Source of the DNA: Zanthoxylum bungeanum | Lineage: Eukaryota; Streptophyta; Magnoliopsida; Sapindales; Rutaceae | Assembly (NCBI GenBank): GCA_019454045.1 | Contig: SKCR01047714.1 | Coordinates: 1 to 64,000, forward strand | Length of the DNA: 64,000 bases | Direction: 5' to 3' | In this document: positions 26,246-36,100 of the stretch, piece by piece | Numbering within the stretch: the stretch's first letter is position 1 | How the letters are laid out: the number at the start of each line of letters is the position of its first letter | The notes under the pieces: generated by a model | What the model saw: only the letters and a program-made list of their open reading frames with translations | Told to the model about the DNA's origin: nothing | Databases searched by the model: none | Position numbers and translations under genes: made by a program

Positions 26246-27090
26246 CTAATTATTTTCTTCGTTGAGCCATTGGTAGCGTGGGGACGGGATGGCTTCTTCA
26301 GTTGGAATTACTGCTTCCGTTCCGAATGCCAGAGCAAAAGGAGTTTCGCCTGTTGAAGAGCGCACTGTCGTCCTGTATGACCACAACACTCCTGGGAGTT
26401 CGTCCGCACAAGCACCTTTAGCCTTCTCTAATCTCTTCTTCAAAGTATTCAGGATCGTCTTGTTGGATGATTCGGCTTGGTCGTTCGCTTGTGGGAAGCG
26501 TGGGGTTGAAAAGCTCAATTTTATGCCCCAATTCCTGCAGAAGTCTTGAAAGTGATGGCTGATGAATTGAGAGCTGTTGTTAGTCATAATTTCTCTTGGT
26601 ATGCCGAACCGACAAATGATGTTCTTCCAAACGAAAGTTTGGGCCTCTTTGTCGCGTATTCTAGCGAATGGTTCAGCTTCAATCCACTTCGAGTAATAAT
26701 TCGTCATCACAAGCATGTAGACACGCTAGCCTGGCGCGACTGGGAGTTTTCCTACTATGTCCATTCCCCATTTCATGAACGGCCATGTGGATAAAACGGG
26801 ATTGAGTTTTTCTGGTGGAAGATATGGAACTGGAGCAAAACTTTGACACTTGTCACATTTCTTAGAGAATTCAATTGAGTCGGTCCTCATTGTCGGCCAA
26901 TAATATCCTGTCGAATGGGCTCGAAAAGCCAAACTCCTGCCTCCAGAGTGGTTCCCACATTCCCCCTCGTGCAACTCCGTCAACACATGTTGCGCTTCGT
27001 CGAGTGTGAGACACTTTAAGTAAGGTCCTGAGAGTGACCTTCTTAGCAGCTGACCGTCGAATATAGCGAACCTTGCAGACTATCTCTGGA
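26246..27090 (-). pseudogene. Tat-like gypsy integrase, catalytic Asp residues changed
   Basis: Read on the minus strand in the same frame as the reverse transcriptase. A zinc-binding domain is visible at about 26840-26980 (HEGECGNHSGG ... CDKCQ), then the catalytic core. Where related proteins have the first Asp (usually TDY.SKW) this copy has TNYYSKW (codon 26699-26701), and where they have DNGSQF it has NNSSQF (codon 26579-26581). The final Glu is kept in DQAESSNK (26471-26473), 35 residues after the second site, the usual DD35E spacing. Stops occur near 27078 and at 26726-26728. With both Asp residues replaced by Asn, strand transfer would not be expected. Confidence 0.85.
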
Positions 27091-27100
27091 TTTTTCTGGC

Positions 27101-27640
27101 TTACGTTCTGTCTTCTGGAAGCACGCCTTCCTGTAAATACTTGACGATAAGTGTCATCCAAGTGTCGACTGAATCGACTGCTATAACAATTGTTTCTTCT
27201 TTCCAAATCACCGGCCAGTTCAAATACACTACTGGTATTTTTCGTGGTTTGTCCCCCGCCATTGTCGATCTGAGCGTAGCCAGTGCATCTGCTTGGGAGT
27301 TCTCGCTTCTTGGGATTTGGGTTATGGAGAATTCTTCAAATATCGACCGCATATTGTTTACCTTATGTAAGTAGGAAGCCATTTGTTGGCCTCGTGCATG
27401 ATAGGACCCATGGATCTGATTGATAATCAACTGAGAGTCGGATTTCACTTCTATCTTCCTGGCTCCCAGTTCTTTTGCTAAGGATAACCCATCGATCACT
27501 GCTTCGTACTCTACCTCGTTGTTGGTAACTCTAAAACCGCACTTGATTGTTTGTTGCAGAATGTCACCTTCCGGAGTAGTGATCATGATTCCAAGACCGC
27601 AGCCCTTTTTGTTACTGGATCCGTCGACTGATAGTTTCCA
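27101..27640 (-). pseudogene. Second (archaeal-type) RNase H of Tat-like gypsy element
   Basis: On the minus strand, in frame with pol, the segment begins near 'KLSVDGSSNKKGCGLG' and continues with TNNEVEYEAVIDGL and SDSQLI, ending around ENSQADALA. This is an RNase H fold with the Asp and Glu residues usual for the family (D in SVDGS, E in NNEVEYEA, D in KSDSQ, D in SQADAL). A second RNase H after the reverse-transcriptase-linked one is a hallmark of Tat-lineage gypsy elements. A TAA at 27653-27655 separates it from the upstream frame and a TAA at 27101-27103 from the integrase. Confidence 0.85.
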
Positions 27641-27652
27641 AGGGATTGTCGA

Positions 27653-29410
27653 TTAAATAGAGTAGAATTCGTTTTCAGCTGCAGCAAGTAGGCCGGGAGT
27701 GAAGTCGGCCACAAAGTCCGCCAAAGCTTGAGATTTGATGGCGGTCCTAGGCAGGTATGATATATCATTTTCTCCAAGTTCAATTGCCCACTTCATCAAT
27801 CTCACTGACAATTCTGGTTTATGGAGTATGCTTCTTAAAGGATATGTCGTGTATACCGTGATTGAGTGTCTTTGAAAGTAGGGTCTGAGCTTTCTCGCGG
27901 TTGTAATTAGAGCGAGCACCAATTTCTCCATTAACGGGTAGCGTGATTCTGCTTCCAGCAATACTTTACTCATGTAGTAGACTGGTAGTTGAATTTTCGC
28001 CTCCTCCCTTATTAAAACTACACTAACCGCGTGCTCTGAAACTCCCAAGTAGAGGTAGAGCCTCTCATTGTTGAGTGGCTTTGACAACAGAGGAGGTGTG
28101 GTAAGATATTGTTTGAGCCCTTTTAGCGCCTCTTCACAATCGGGAGTCCACTCGAAGTTGTTTGCCTTTTTTAAAGCTGAAAAGAACTGAAAACTCTTAT
28201 CTGTGGATTTGGAAATGAACCTATTTAACGCGGCGATCCTCCCTGCTAGTCGCATGACATCCTTCAGGCTGGAAGGTGAGAGGATGTCGAGAATTGATTT
28301 AATCTGGTTTGGATTCGCTTCTATCCCTCGTCGAGTGACTACGTATCCCAAGAATTTCCCTGAGGCAACACCAAGCGCATACTTAGTAGGATTCAACTTC
28401 ATTCCGTACTTGCCCATGATGTTGAAGGCTTCTTCCAGATGGTTGAGGTGTTGCTCTGATTTAATAGACTTCACCAGCATATCGTCTATGTAAACCTCTA
28501 TTGTCTTCCCAATTTGATTGGCGAACATCTTATTAACCAGTCGTTGGTATGTTGCTCCTGTATTTTTTAAGTCGAATGGTATAACCTTGTAGCAGTAAAT
28601 TCCTCGGTTAGTAACAAATGTTGTCTTCTCTTGATCGTCAGGATGCATAAGGATCTGGTTATAGCCTGAATACACATCCATAAAGCTTAACAGCTCATGT
28701 CCAGCTGTAGCGTCGACCATCGAATCTATATGTGGCAGTGGGAACAAATCATTTAGACAAGCTTTGTTCAGATCCGTAAAGTCGATGCAGACTCTCCACA
28801 TTCCATTCTTTTTCTTCACAACGACAACATTCGCAAGCCACTCTGGAAACTGTACTTCCCTAACTGCTTCATTCTGCAATAACTTCTGAATCTCTTCATC
28901 TATGATCCGGTTCCTTTCCGGAGCAAACTTCCTTCTTTTCTGCCTAACCGGAGTGTGGTCTGGATCCACATGCAACTCGTGAGTAATGAGCTCTGGATCG
29001 ATTCCAGTCATATCTTTGTGAGACCATGCAAAATTATCGTGTCGCTTCTTCAGGAATTCGACCAGGTCGGCTCTTAGGCTATCCAAGACCAAGAATGTGG
29101 TCATTTTGTTGACTCCTGCTACGTAGACTGGGAGTGATAGTTCCCCCATCGTGAATTTTTGCTCCCCACTAAACCCAATCAGTATTGTCGTCCGCCTATT
29201 TATCTTGTCCAACTCGGCTCCCATATCCACGAGGGCTGTAGCAAAAATGATATTGGCTGAGGAGCCTGTGTCGACCAACACTCGTTTGATCATAAAGTTT
29301 GCCATCTGCAAGGAGATGACTAAAGCGTCATGATGAGGATTTAAAATGTGCGAATCACCGTCGTCTGGAAACTCTATCGTCAGATTAGTGAACGTTCTCT
29401 CTACCGACAT
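27653..29410 (-). pseudogene. Protease, reverse transcriptase and RNase H of Tat-like gypsy element
   Basis: A 585-residue open stretch from ATG at 29410 to TAA at 27653-27655. Order: aspartic protease start with VLVDTGSSANIIF (about residues 44-56); reverse transcriptase with KKKNGMWRVCIDF, LPHIDSMVDA and YIDDMLVKS (about residues 190-315); RNase H from about residue 450. The linker between the protease and reverse transcriptase is short: after 'TTFLVLDSL' it passes at once to 'RADLVEFLKK..FAWSHKDM', where relatives have a longer protease C-terminus and spacer. An in-frame deletion is likely. The ATG is internal to the original gag-pol frame, which continues upstream to about 29791 past a stop at 29546. 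Confidence 0.85.
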
Positions 29411-29545
29411 TGTGGTATGTGAGACACTATTAGCCAGAGCTCTCGAATGTCGTTTAGCTGTCGAATATGATGTTCCACTGATTCCTGATCCTCCTAAAAT
29501 AACATTGACGATGTTATTAATTGGAGGTGGTGGGGTTGGAATTTC

Positions 29546-30977
29546 TCATTGACCAACTCTTTCGTCCCTTCGCGCCAAGGTTGCTTTCCCATTCTCAGTA
29601 AGAAAATCCCTCAGGAACCCTTTGTTTAATAGTTCCAGAATCTCCAATCTCAAAGCTACACATTCTGCTGTCGTATGACCGTAGTCTCGGTGGAATTCAC
29701 ACCACTTTCTAGTGTCTTTTTTAGTTGAATTGTCCCTGGAACGTGGAGGCCACTTCACTTCACTCCCCATCTTCTTAAGTACGGACACCATTCCCTAGGG
29801 GAAATTGTAAAGTTGTAGCCTGGGAGCCTGGGTTTGCTTGCTGGCATCTCCTATTGATTTTTGTACGACCTTGGTCGTCTGTCAATATCTTTGTAGAAAG
29901 GTCTTCACTCTCCTCTTGGTTGGTTCATTCTTTCTTTGTGAAAGTGAATATTCATATCAGGTGGCCTAGGAGTAGCAGGTCTTCTCTCTACTCGTGTATG
30001 CGTAACATCTTCCCTTCTTTTATTTCTTTTATCTTCTTCCCATCTTATTTCTATCTGAGCCCGTGCCATGACCTGGTCCATGGTGTAGCATCGGAACTTC
30101 GTCAATTTCTTGTAGAGTCCACTATCATATAGTAGTCCATTCCAGAAGGCTTCTACCGCAGTAGGCTGGTGGAGATCCGGATAGTAATCCTCTCCCTATT
30201 GAACCGAGCCATGTAGCTCCGTAGTGACTCTCATCTTCTATGCTGGATGGAGTTGAGATCATCGGAGGTCTTCTCTAATTTGCAAGAACTTGCAAAGTGT
30301 TGCACGAACTTTTCAGCCAGCTGCTGGTAGGATTCGATTGACCTGTAGGGCAAGTTAATGAACCAAGAAAGGGCTGGCCCCGCCAATGTTTCCCCAAAGC
30401 ATCTACACATTCCAGCTTCCCACTGGCTTGGGGACAAGCCGGTTGACATCATCTTGTACTTGTAGTGTATTATGTGGTCGTCTGGATCGGTGGACCCATC
30501 ATATAGCTTCATTTCGGGTGGGCTGAATTTTCGAGGCAATTCAACAGCTACAATTGACTCAACGAATGAGGTATCAGAAATCGCTCCAGCTCTGCTCTTT
30601 CTGATTGGCAGCCTTACCCCTGGTAGTCTGAACATAATTGCTTCCTTGAATTCAATCATCTCTCTTCTCATGGAGCTTACAATTTGATGAGTTGGATCGA
30701 GAGAAGAGTTCGGGCCACATGAAGTTGGCTGATGATTGTTGTTTGGCTCATCCGACATGGGCGAGACTGTCGGATTAATTCGGTCGTCTGGATCGCTGGT
30801 TTGACCTTGAATGTTGTTATGCTGAAGATTGGATGACAATTGCTCCAGCTTTTTCTGTAGGCTTTCGTTGGAATTTCGCATTGTCAGATTCTCCTCTTCT
30901 AAGGCTTGCAGTCTTTCTTGAAGCATAGTCAGTTGTGCCATCATGGGATTTGGGGCTTGTTCATTGCTCGAGGCCAT
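29546..30977 (-). pseudogene. gag of Tat-like gypsy element, frameshifted
   Basis: The start is ATG at 30975-30977 (MASSNEQAPN), about 60 bp from the primer-binding site. The first part contains a coiled-coil-like stretch (ERLQALEEENLTMRNSNESL) and the gag core with 'DGSTDPDDHI' and 'CFGETLAGPALSWF'. The frame stops at 30231. Gag resumes in other frames: 29905-30105, and 29546-29791, where CEFHRDYGHTTAEC is a zinc-knuckle-like nucleocapsid motif. A stop at 29546-29548 separates it from the protease. Gag would package the element RNA; this copy is broken by at least two frame changes. Confidence 0.8.
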
Positions 30978-31036
30978 TTCCAGCTGCCTGTAGTGTATGA
31001 ATCCGATGAAATTTTTTTTACAAATCCGCTCGGTGA

Positions 31037-31054
31037 GCCCCACGGTGGGCGCCA
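31037..31054 (-). other. Primer-binding site, Tat-like gypsy element
   Basis: The minus strand reads TGGCGCCCACCGTGGGGC, three bases from the right-hand LTR. This sequence type is common beside 5' LTRs of plant gypsy elements; I do not assign the tRNA. It sets the element's orientation as minus. Confidence 0.8.
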
Positions 31055-31057
31055 AAT

Positions 31058-31669
31058 TATGGATGCTGATTTCGGTCGAGGTCCACAATTGAGAATGAAT
31101 TGAGGGGCACAAGCGAACCTGCAAAATGAGAGTAGAATGAACGGGGAGGTTACTGCACACCGATGTGGTGGAAGCCGTAGGCACTCCGACGTTCAAGTTA
31201 GCAAAGTATAAATAAGTCGAAGGTGAAAGGATCAAGGTCTTAGGATACCTCAATCTCTGTTTTATGGCCGTGAGGGCAGGGTATTATGATTTCTCTGATG
31301 ACTAGGAGTAGTGCAACCTATATCTCATCCACTCTTTATGTCATGACCCTTCTCTTTTATAGGTCCTTCTGTCGTGGGATCATTTAATCCTCTTATACCC
31401 GTTGGATGTGTTAATGGAGGGTTTATGACCGTAACTGTTGATTAATGGAGTTCATTATTGTAGGCGTTTTCCCAATCCACTTACTCATGAATCTGTTGGC
31501 CTTCCTGAGCTGTTAAATCTATGATGATGGGCCCTGGGTTGGTCTGGTCTCTCGGCCCAAAGCTGGTTTTTTAAATTAGATCTGATGGTGGGCCTTGGGG
31601 CTTTGGTTTCGTGATTGGCCCAAATGTGAAATGACGGTTATGCCCTTGGGCCTAAATTTGGCCCGTACA
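31058..31669 (-). mobile_element. Ty3/gypsy Tat-like element, 5' LTR
   Basis: 612 bp, same length as its partner at 22055-22666. On + it begins TATGGATGCT (the terminal TG has mutated to TA) and ends CCCGTACA. The GTCAC duplication follows at 31670-31674. The whole element is 9615 bp. Confidence 0.92.
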
Positions 31670-31725
31670 GTCACATATTTAATTTGTACAAAAACACAAT
31701 GTCTTTTACAAATAGTGATGCTATG
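31670..31725 (-). mobile_element. Copia LTR B, last segment
   Basis: It starts GTCAC and continues 'atatttaatttgtacaaaa', matching the U3 end of the family LTR (compare 13205-13260: GTCACATAGTTAATTTGTAC). Similarity stops near 31725, before the expected GTCCAACA end, and no copia internal sequence follows. LTR B is therefore a solo or end-truncated LTR. Confidence 0.7.
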
Positions 31726-32126
31726 CATTATCTCTTAATCATCATTAATCTAGATAAAATTGGGGATAGAGATAATTTGATAATTAACATCGATACAATT
31801 CCTCGTGTGATCGGTATATTTCTATATTACTCAATTGTTATTTATGCTTAATAAGGCAACCAAGCTGAAACACATGTAAGTATCTCTCTACCTGGAAAGT
31901 CCAAGACGGTCTAATATATTTTCACGTTTTTAGGTTGTAAGGTAGCTGATCAAAATTGACAAAGTCATGTGCTTTATATTGGCACATTGCATAATGTTTG
32001 TCAAGAACACAAGCCTTTCATTTTGAATGAAGTCAGAAGTTGTGGTCGTGATTTACTCAACTCATCCCAATAGTCACGTCCCTCGCTCGCTCCTAAATGG
32101 GACAACAAACAAAAATGATAAACATA

Positions 32127-32240
32127 TTTAAATTTTTACTTAAAGTTTCTACACCCATCGTACTGTAACTACAGTGAGTTACTGTAGCTCACTGTAACTA
32201 CAGTGAAATTGATGTAGAAACTTTAAGTAAAAATTTATAT
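32127..32240. repeat. Small fold-back (MITE-like) element
   Basis: The left arm TTTACTTAAAGTTTCTACA and right arm TGTAGAAACTTTAAGTAAA are perfect complements within longer near-perfect arms (about 25-30 bp). The loop is itself repetitive: ACTGTAACTACAGTGA occurs twice around TTACTGTAGCTC, so the whole 110 bp can fold as one hairpin. I see no clear target duplication. Confidence 0.7.
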
Positions 32241-32469
32241 ATGTATATCTCATAATATAATTACACACTGTATTAGTTAACGAATGATTTAAAATGTCAT
32301 ATTTTTTATAATAGTACTAACTGACGGAAAATGACAAATATATTCCCAATATTTGTCAAGTAGTCAAAAATGCCTTTTAAAAAAAAAAATCATCACAAAT
32401 TAAGATTCATTTTGTTAATTTTACTCTTGAACTATTAACGCAAATTTTTTTTAAGAAAATAGATAAAGA

Positions 32470-32761
32470 CAATAGATCCCAATAATTATTCAAATGGTCA
32501 CAAATACTTCATTCATTTGAAAAAAAAAATTAAAAATTAAAAATATAAAAAAAAAATATCAACACAAAATATTAACTATAAAATTACATAATGAAAAAAT
32601 TTTATATTAAAAAAAAATTTTAATTTTAATTTTATTTTAATTTTAATTTTAATTTTTTATTTTTTATTTGATTTTTGATTTTATTTATTTATTTTTGATT
32701 TTTTTTTTAAAAAAAAAATGAATCAGTATTTATGATCATTTGAGCAAATGTTGGGATCTAA
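32470..32761. repeat. Second fold-back element with poly-A/T core
   Basis: The left arm (32470-32530, TAGATCCCAA ... ATTTG(A)n) matches the reverse complement of the right arm (32702-32761, (A)nATGAATCAGTATTT ... TTGGGATCTA) with a few mismatches. The core 32531-32701 is almost pure A/T. It is probably a decayed MITE. Confidence 0.6.
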
Positions 32762-33052
32762 TTATCCTTTTTTCCCATTATATAAATTGATCAAGGTAAA
32801 AAAAAGATCAAAAGTGAGTCTTTGTGTACCATTTTTTAAAATAAATATGATCTTTTTACCTGTTCAAAGTGTATTTTTCTTTTTTACCATTTCAACATTT
32901 AGGGAGTGCGTTTCTTGTGAGAGTCTGGAACAGTCGGGGGTTTTACATGCTTCGTTTAAGCCCGGAATGATGGTTTGGCGACATGATTTCCAACGATTAA
33001 AAAAATAATATAAAAAATAAAAAATAATAATAATATATTACACACATGTGCC

Positions 33053-33060
33053 TATAAATA
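33053..33060 (+). promoter_or_regulatory. TATA box of the ALDH gene
   Basis: TATAAATA, 55 bp before the ATG at 33108. Transcription would start near 33085, giving a short leader. An in-frame ATG at 33072 would lie upstream of that start, which favours 33108 as initiator. Confidence 0.6.
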
Positions 33061-33107
33061 AATTGTGAAGCATGCATACCAGACACATCATAGAAAGAGA
33101 GAGAGAG

Positions 33108-36100
33108 ATGGCGGGTCTTAGCAATGGAAGCTCCGAGTCTTTTTTGAAGATGCCGGAGATCATGTTCACGAAACTGTTTATTAACGGAGAATTTGTTGAT
33201 TCTGTTTCAGGTTTACTTATTTTACTTAGTTTTTGTTTGTTCAGTATTTTTTCTTTTATGCGTATTTCAAGACGTTTGTAGCGAGAGTATTATGCTCAAG
33301 TCATAAAACGAACCAAAATTTTTCGAATTTGAATCCAATACTAAACTAAGTTGAACTATGTTTTTCAAAATCTTTTATCGCGTATGTTTTAATAATAATG
33401 TACGGTTAAAATTTAGTTATATTTATACTATTATATAATAATTTTCTATCCTAATTTATAAAATAATTCATTAGAAAACTCATATCCAAATTCAATGCTT
33501 TGCATAATGGAAATTAGGAAGTTAAACAACTGCTTTTTAAGGGGGATCATGCATTCAAGTGGGAAAAAATTCGATCATTTTTCATCAATTAATTATTCAG
33601 TTTGTTGTGTGTTTGTTTGTGGAAAAATTAGCATAGTCCCCTAATCTTTGATAAAATTAATCGAAATTCTCTAATATTTTAAAATAAAATAAAAAAAAAC
33701 CGCATGATGTTATAATAACTCTCTTAAATGTTAATTTTATTTATCATTTTACTATTTTGTCCCTTATGAAAAATTTAATGCTTAGGAAATATGAACTAAG
33801 TAAAATAATTTAAATATATTTAATGGTTAATAATAGAGAAGATCAAAATGTTTGAATTAAATTAAATTTTAAATGGTAAGGCATTTAAAAAAAAATTCCT
33901 AAGTATTTTTTTTTAGAACTATTTTTTAAACATTTAAGTTTTTCATAAGTGATAAAATAGTAAAATGATAAATAATGTTAATATGCATGGAATTTTGCTT
34001 GATTTTTAAACATTAAGCGAGTTTTAATTAATTTTATCAAATATCATGGGTTATGCTGATTTTCCCGTTTGTTTGTCTATGGAGATGATGAAGAAAGGCA
34101 TGGTTACCTATCCCTTGCTCTTCCTCCGTAAATTTGGCAGGGCTGAATAGAGATTCTTAGAAGGAATCTCCTTTCCGACCATGTTTCTTTCTTTTTGTTA
34201 TTTATTTGTATTAATTACTAATTTATTTTCGCAAATTAAAATCAACTTAAACAAACTAATTGTTGACATATTATGATATTAATCATAATCGTTTTTATAT
34301 TTTGTGTGTGAGATTATATATAAGGCCACTATTATAATACCCAAAATATCAAATATCATTGGATATAAACATGAAATTTTTAGTATTAAACATATAACTT
34401 AAATCATTAAATATGCAAACTCTACTAATAATTATGCAACTAATTTCATGTTTTAAAAAATTTCATGAAATTTTTTTTTTATTGGATTATAAGATAAACA
34501 ACACAAGAATTTATTGGATTAATTACTTAACCTACGTACATGAATAGAAAAAAAAAATCACTATTTAAGGAATGATGACAATGGCACAACTCCTTTTTGT
34601 GGATATTTGTGTTGTGTATGAGAGGATCCATTTATAGTGCTATATTGATTACTTTTTTTAAGGTAAATGAAATCATTCATTAATAACACCATCTTCAATA
34701 TAATATTTAAGATATCCTAATTAATATTCAAGCGTAATTAAAATAAAAATTTGAGATAAACTCTAAGTACTAAATATTCTCCATAATTGATCAAAAATTA
34801 AATTCACATTTAAATTCAACTAAAAGTATTAGAGAAATTATGTGATCGGCCTGATCTTCTCACCTCGACTAATATTGGTGAATATAAATTCCCAACCAAA
34901 AATAAAATATCATAATACACGAAACACAACATAAAATTTTTACATCAAATTATATACGATTTATTACTAACAAAAATAGATAAATTTATTATAACCGACA
35001 TCTAGAGAGTGTATGACCGTAAGTAGAGACTAGAGCTCTATTGCTCACAACCTCCACCTCTAATGTTAAATCTACCAATTAAAGCACATCAAATCATCTA
35101 CATACTGATGCATAAGCCTACAAAAAATAGGAAAACAAGACAAAATAACTCACAAAAATCAAGATCAGGTTGAATTTTAATGACCACCGTATAAGGATGG
35201 AACCACAGAACTAAGATTTGAAAATTAATAAAAAATAACAAAATAACAAAAGTAAAGAGAAATTCATTGCCGAAGGAGAATGAGTAAGTAGAGAGGAAGA
35301 GAAGAAGAAAAGGAGAAGAGAAGAGGGAAGAAGGAAAAAAAAAAAAGAAAAGGGAAATGGGAAATGGGAGAAAAGAGAAGAAGGAAGGGAGGGAAGATAT
35401 GATGGTGTTGTGACGAGGAGGTGTACCTATTTTCAAAATAAATGTACTTATGGAAAAGTAGTTTGTATTTTTATTTCGCTTAATTTTTTAATATTTGTAA
35501 GGTATTCACAATTAATTATAGGGAGAATGTTTGAGACAATTGATCCAAGAAGAGGAGAAGTGATAGCAAGAATTGCAGAAGGAGACAAGGATGATATTGA
35601 TCTTGCTGTCAAGGCTGCTCGCAACGCCTTTGATTATGGTCCATGGCCACGTTTTGCTGGAGCTGTAAGAAACTTCATTGTTTATAAATTCAAAATTGCT
35701 GTTAACATAACATACCACAGGGTGGTGATGGTGATGTGGGCTTAAAATTTTGATCAGGAGAGGAGAAGGATAATGTTAAAATTTGCGGACTTAATTGAAG
35801 AACATGTAGATGAACTAGCCGTACTGGATGCTCTTGATGCTGGCAAATTGTACAACAGGGCCAAATCTGCAGAAATTCCTGGGGCTGCTGAATTCTTACG
35901 CTTCTTTGCTGGCGCAGCCGATAAAATACATGGAGAGGTGATGAAAATGTCACGTGACTTACAAGGCTACACTTTGCGTGAGCCCATTGGCGTTGTTGGG
36001 CACATCATTCCCTGGAATTTTCCTAGTACCATGTTTTTTATGAAGGTTAGCCCGACCTTAGCAGCTGGCTGCACCATGATTGTCAAACCTGCTGAGCAAA

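Larger units (their letters stand above)
31726..33050. other. Intergenic region upstream of the ALDH gene
   Basis: No coding sequence is seen. The region is strongly AT-rich, with long A and T runs at 32380-32400, 32520-32560 and 32590-32720. It contains two fold-back elements listed separately (32127-32240 and 32470-32761). Confidence 0.6.

Noticed and set aside
26246..26800. Open frames on + at 26289-26549 and 26546-26794
   Set aside because: They are complementary-strand shadows of the gypsy integrase and show no features of the antisense gene family.
33072..33107. Upstream in-frame ATG of the ALDH gene
   Set aside because: It lies only about 12-19 bases after the TATA box, upstream of the likely transcription start; 33108 gives the usual 501-residue protein.
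35098..35436. 112-residue Phe/Ser-rich frame on the minus strand
   Set aside because: It is the shadow of a purine-rich tract in ALDH intron 1.
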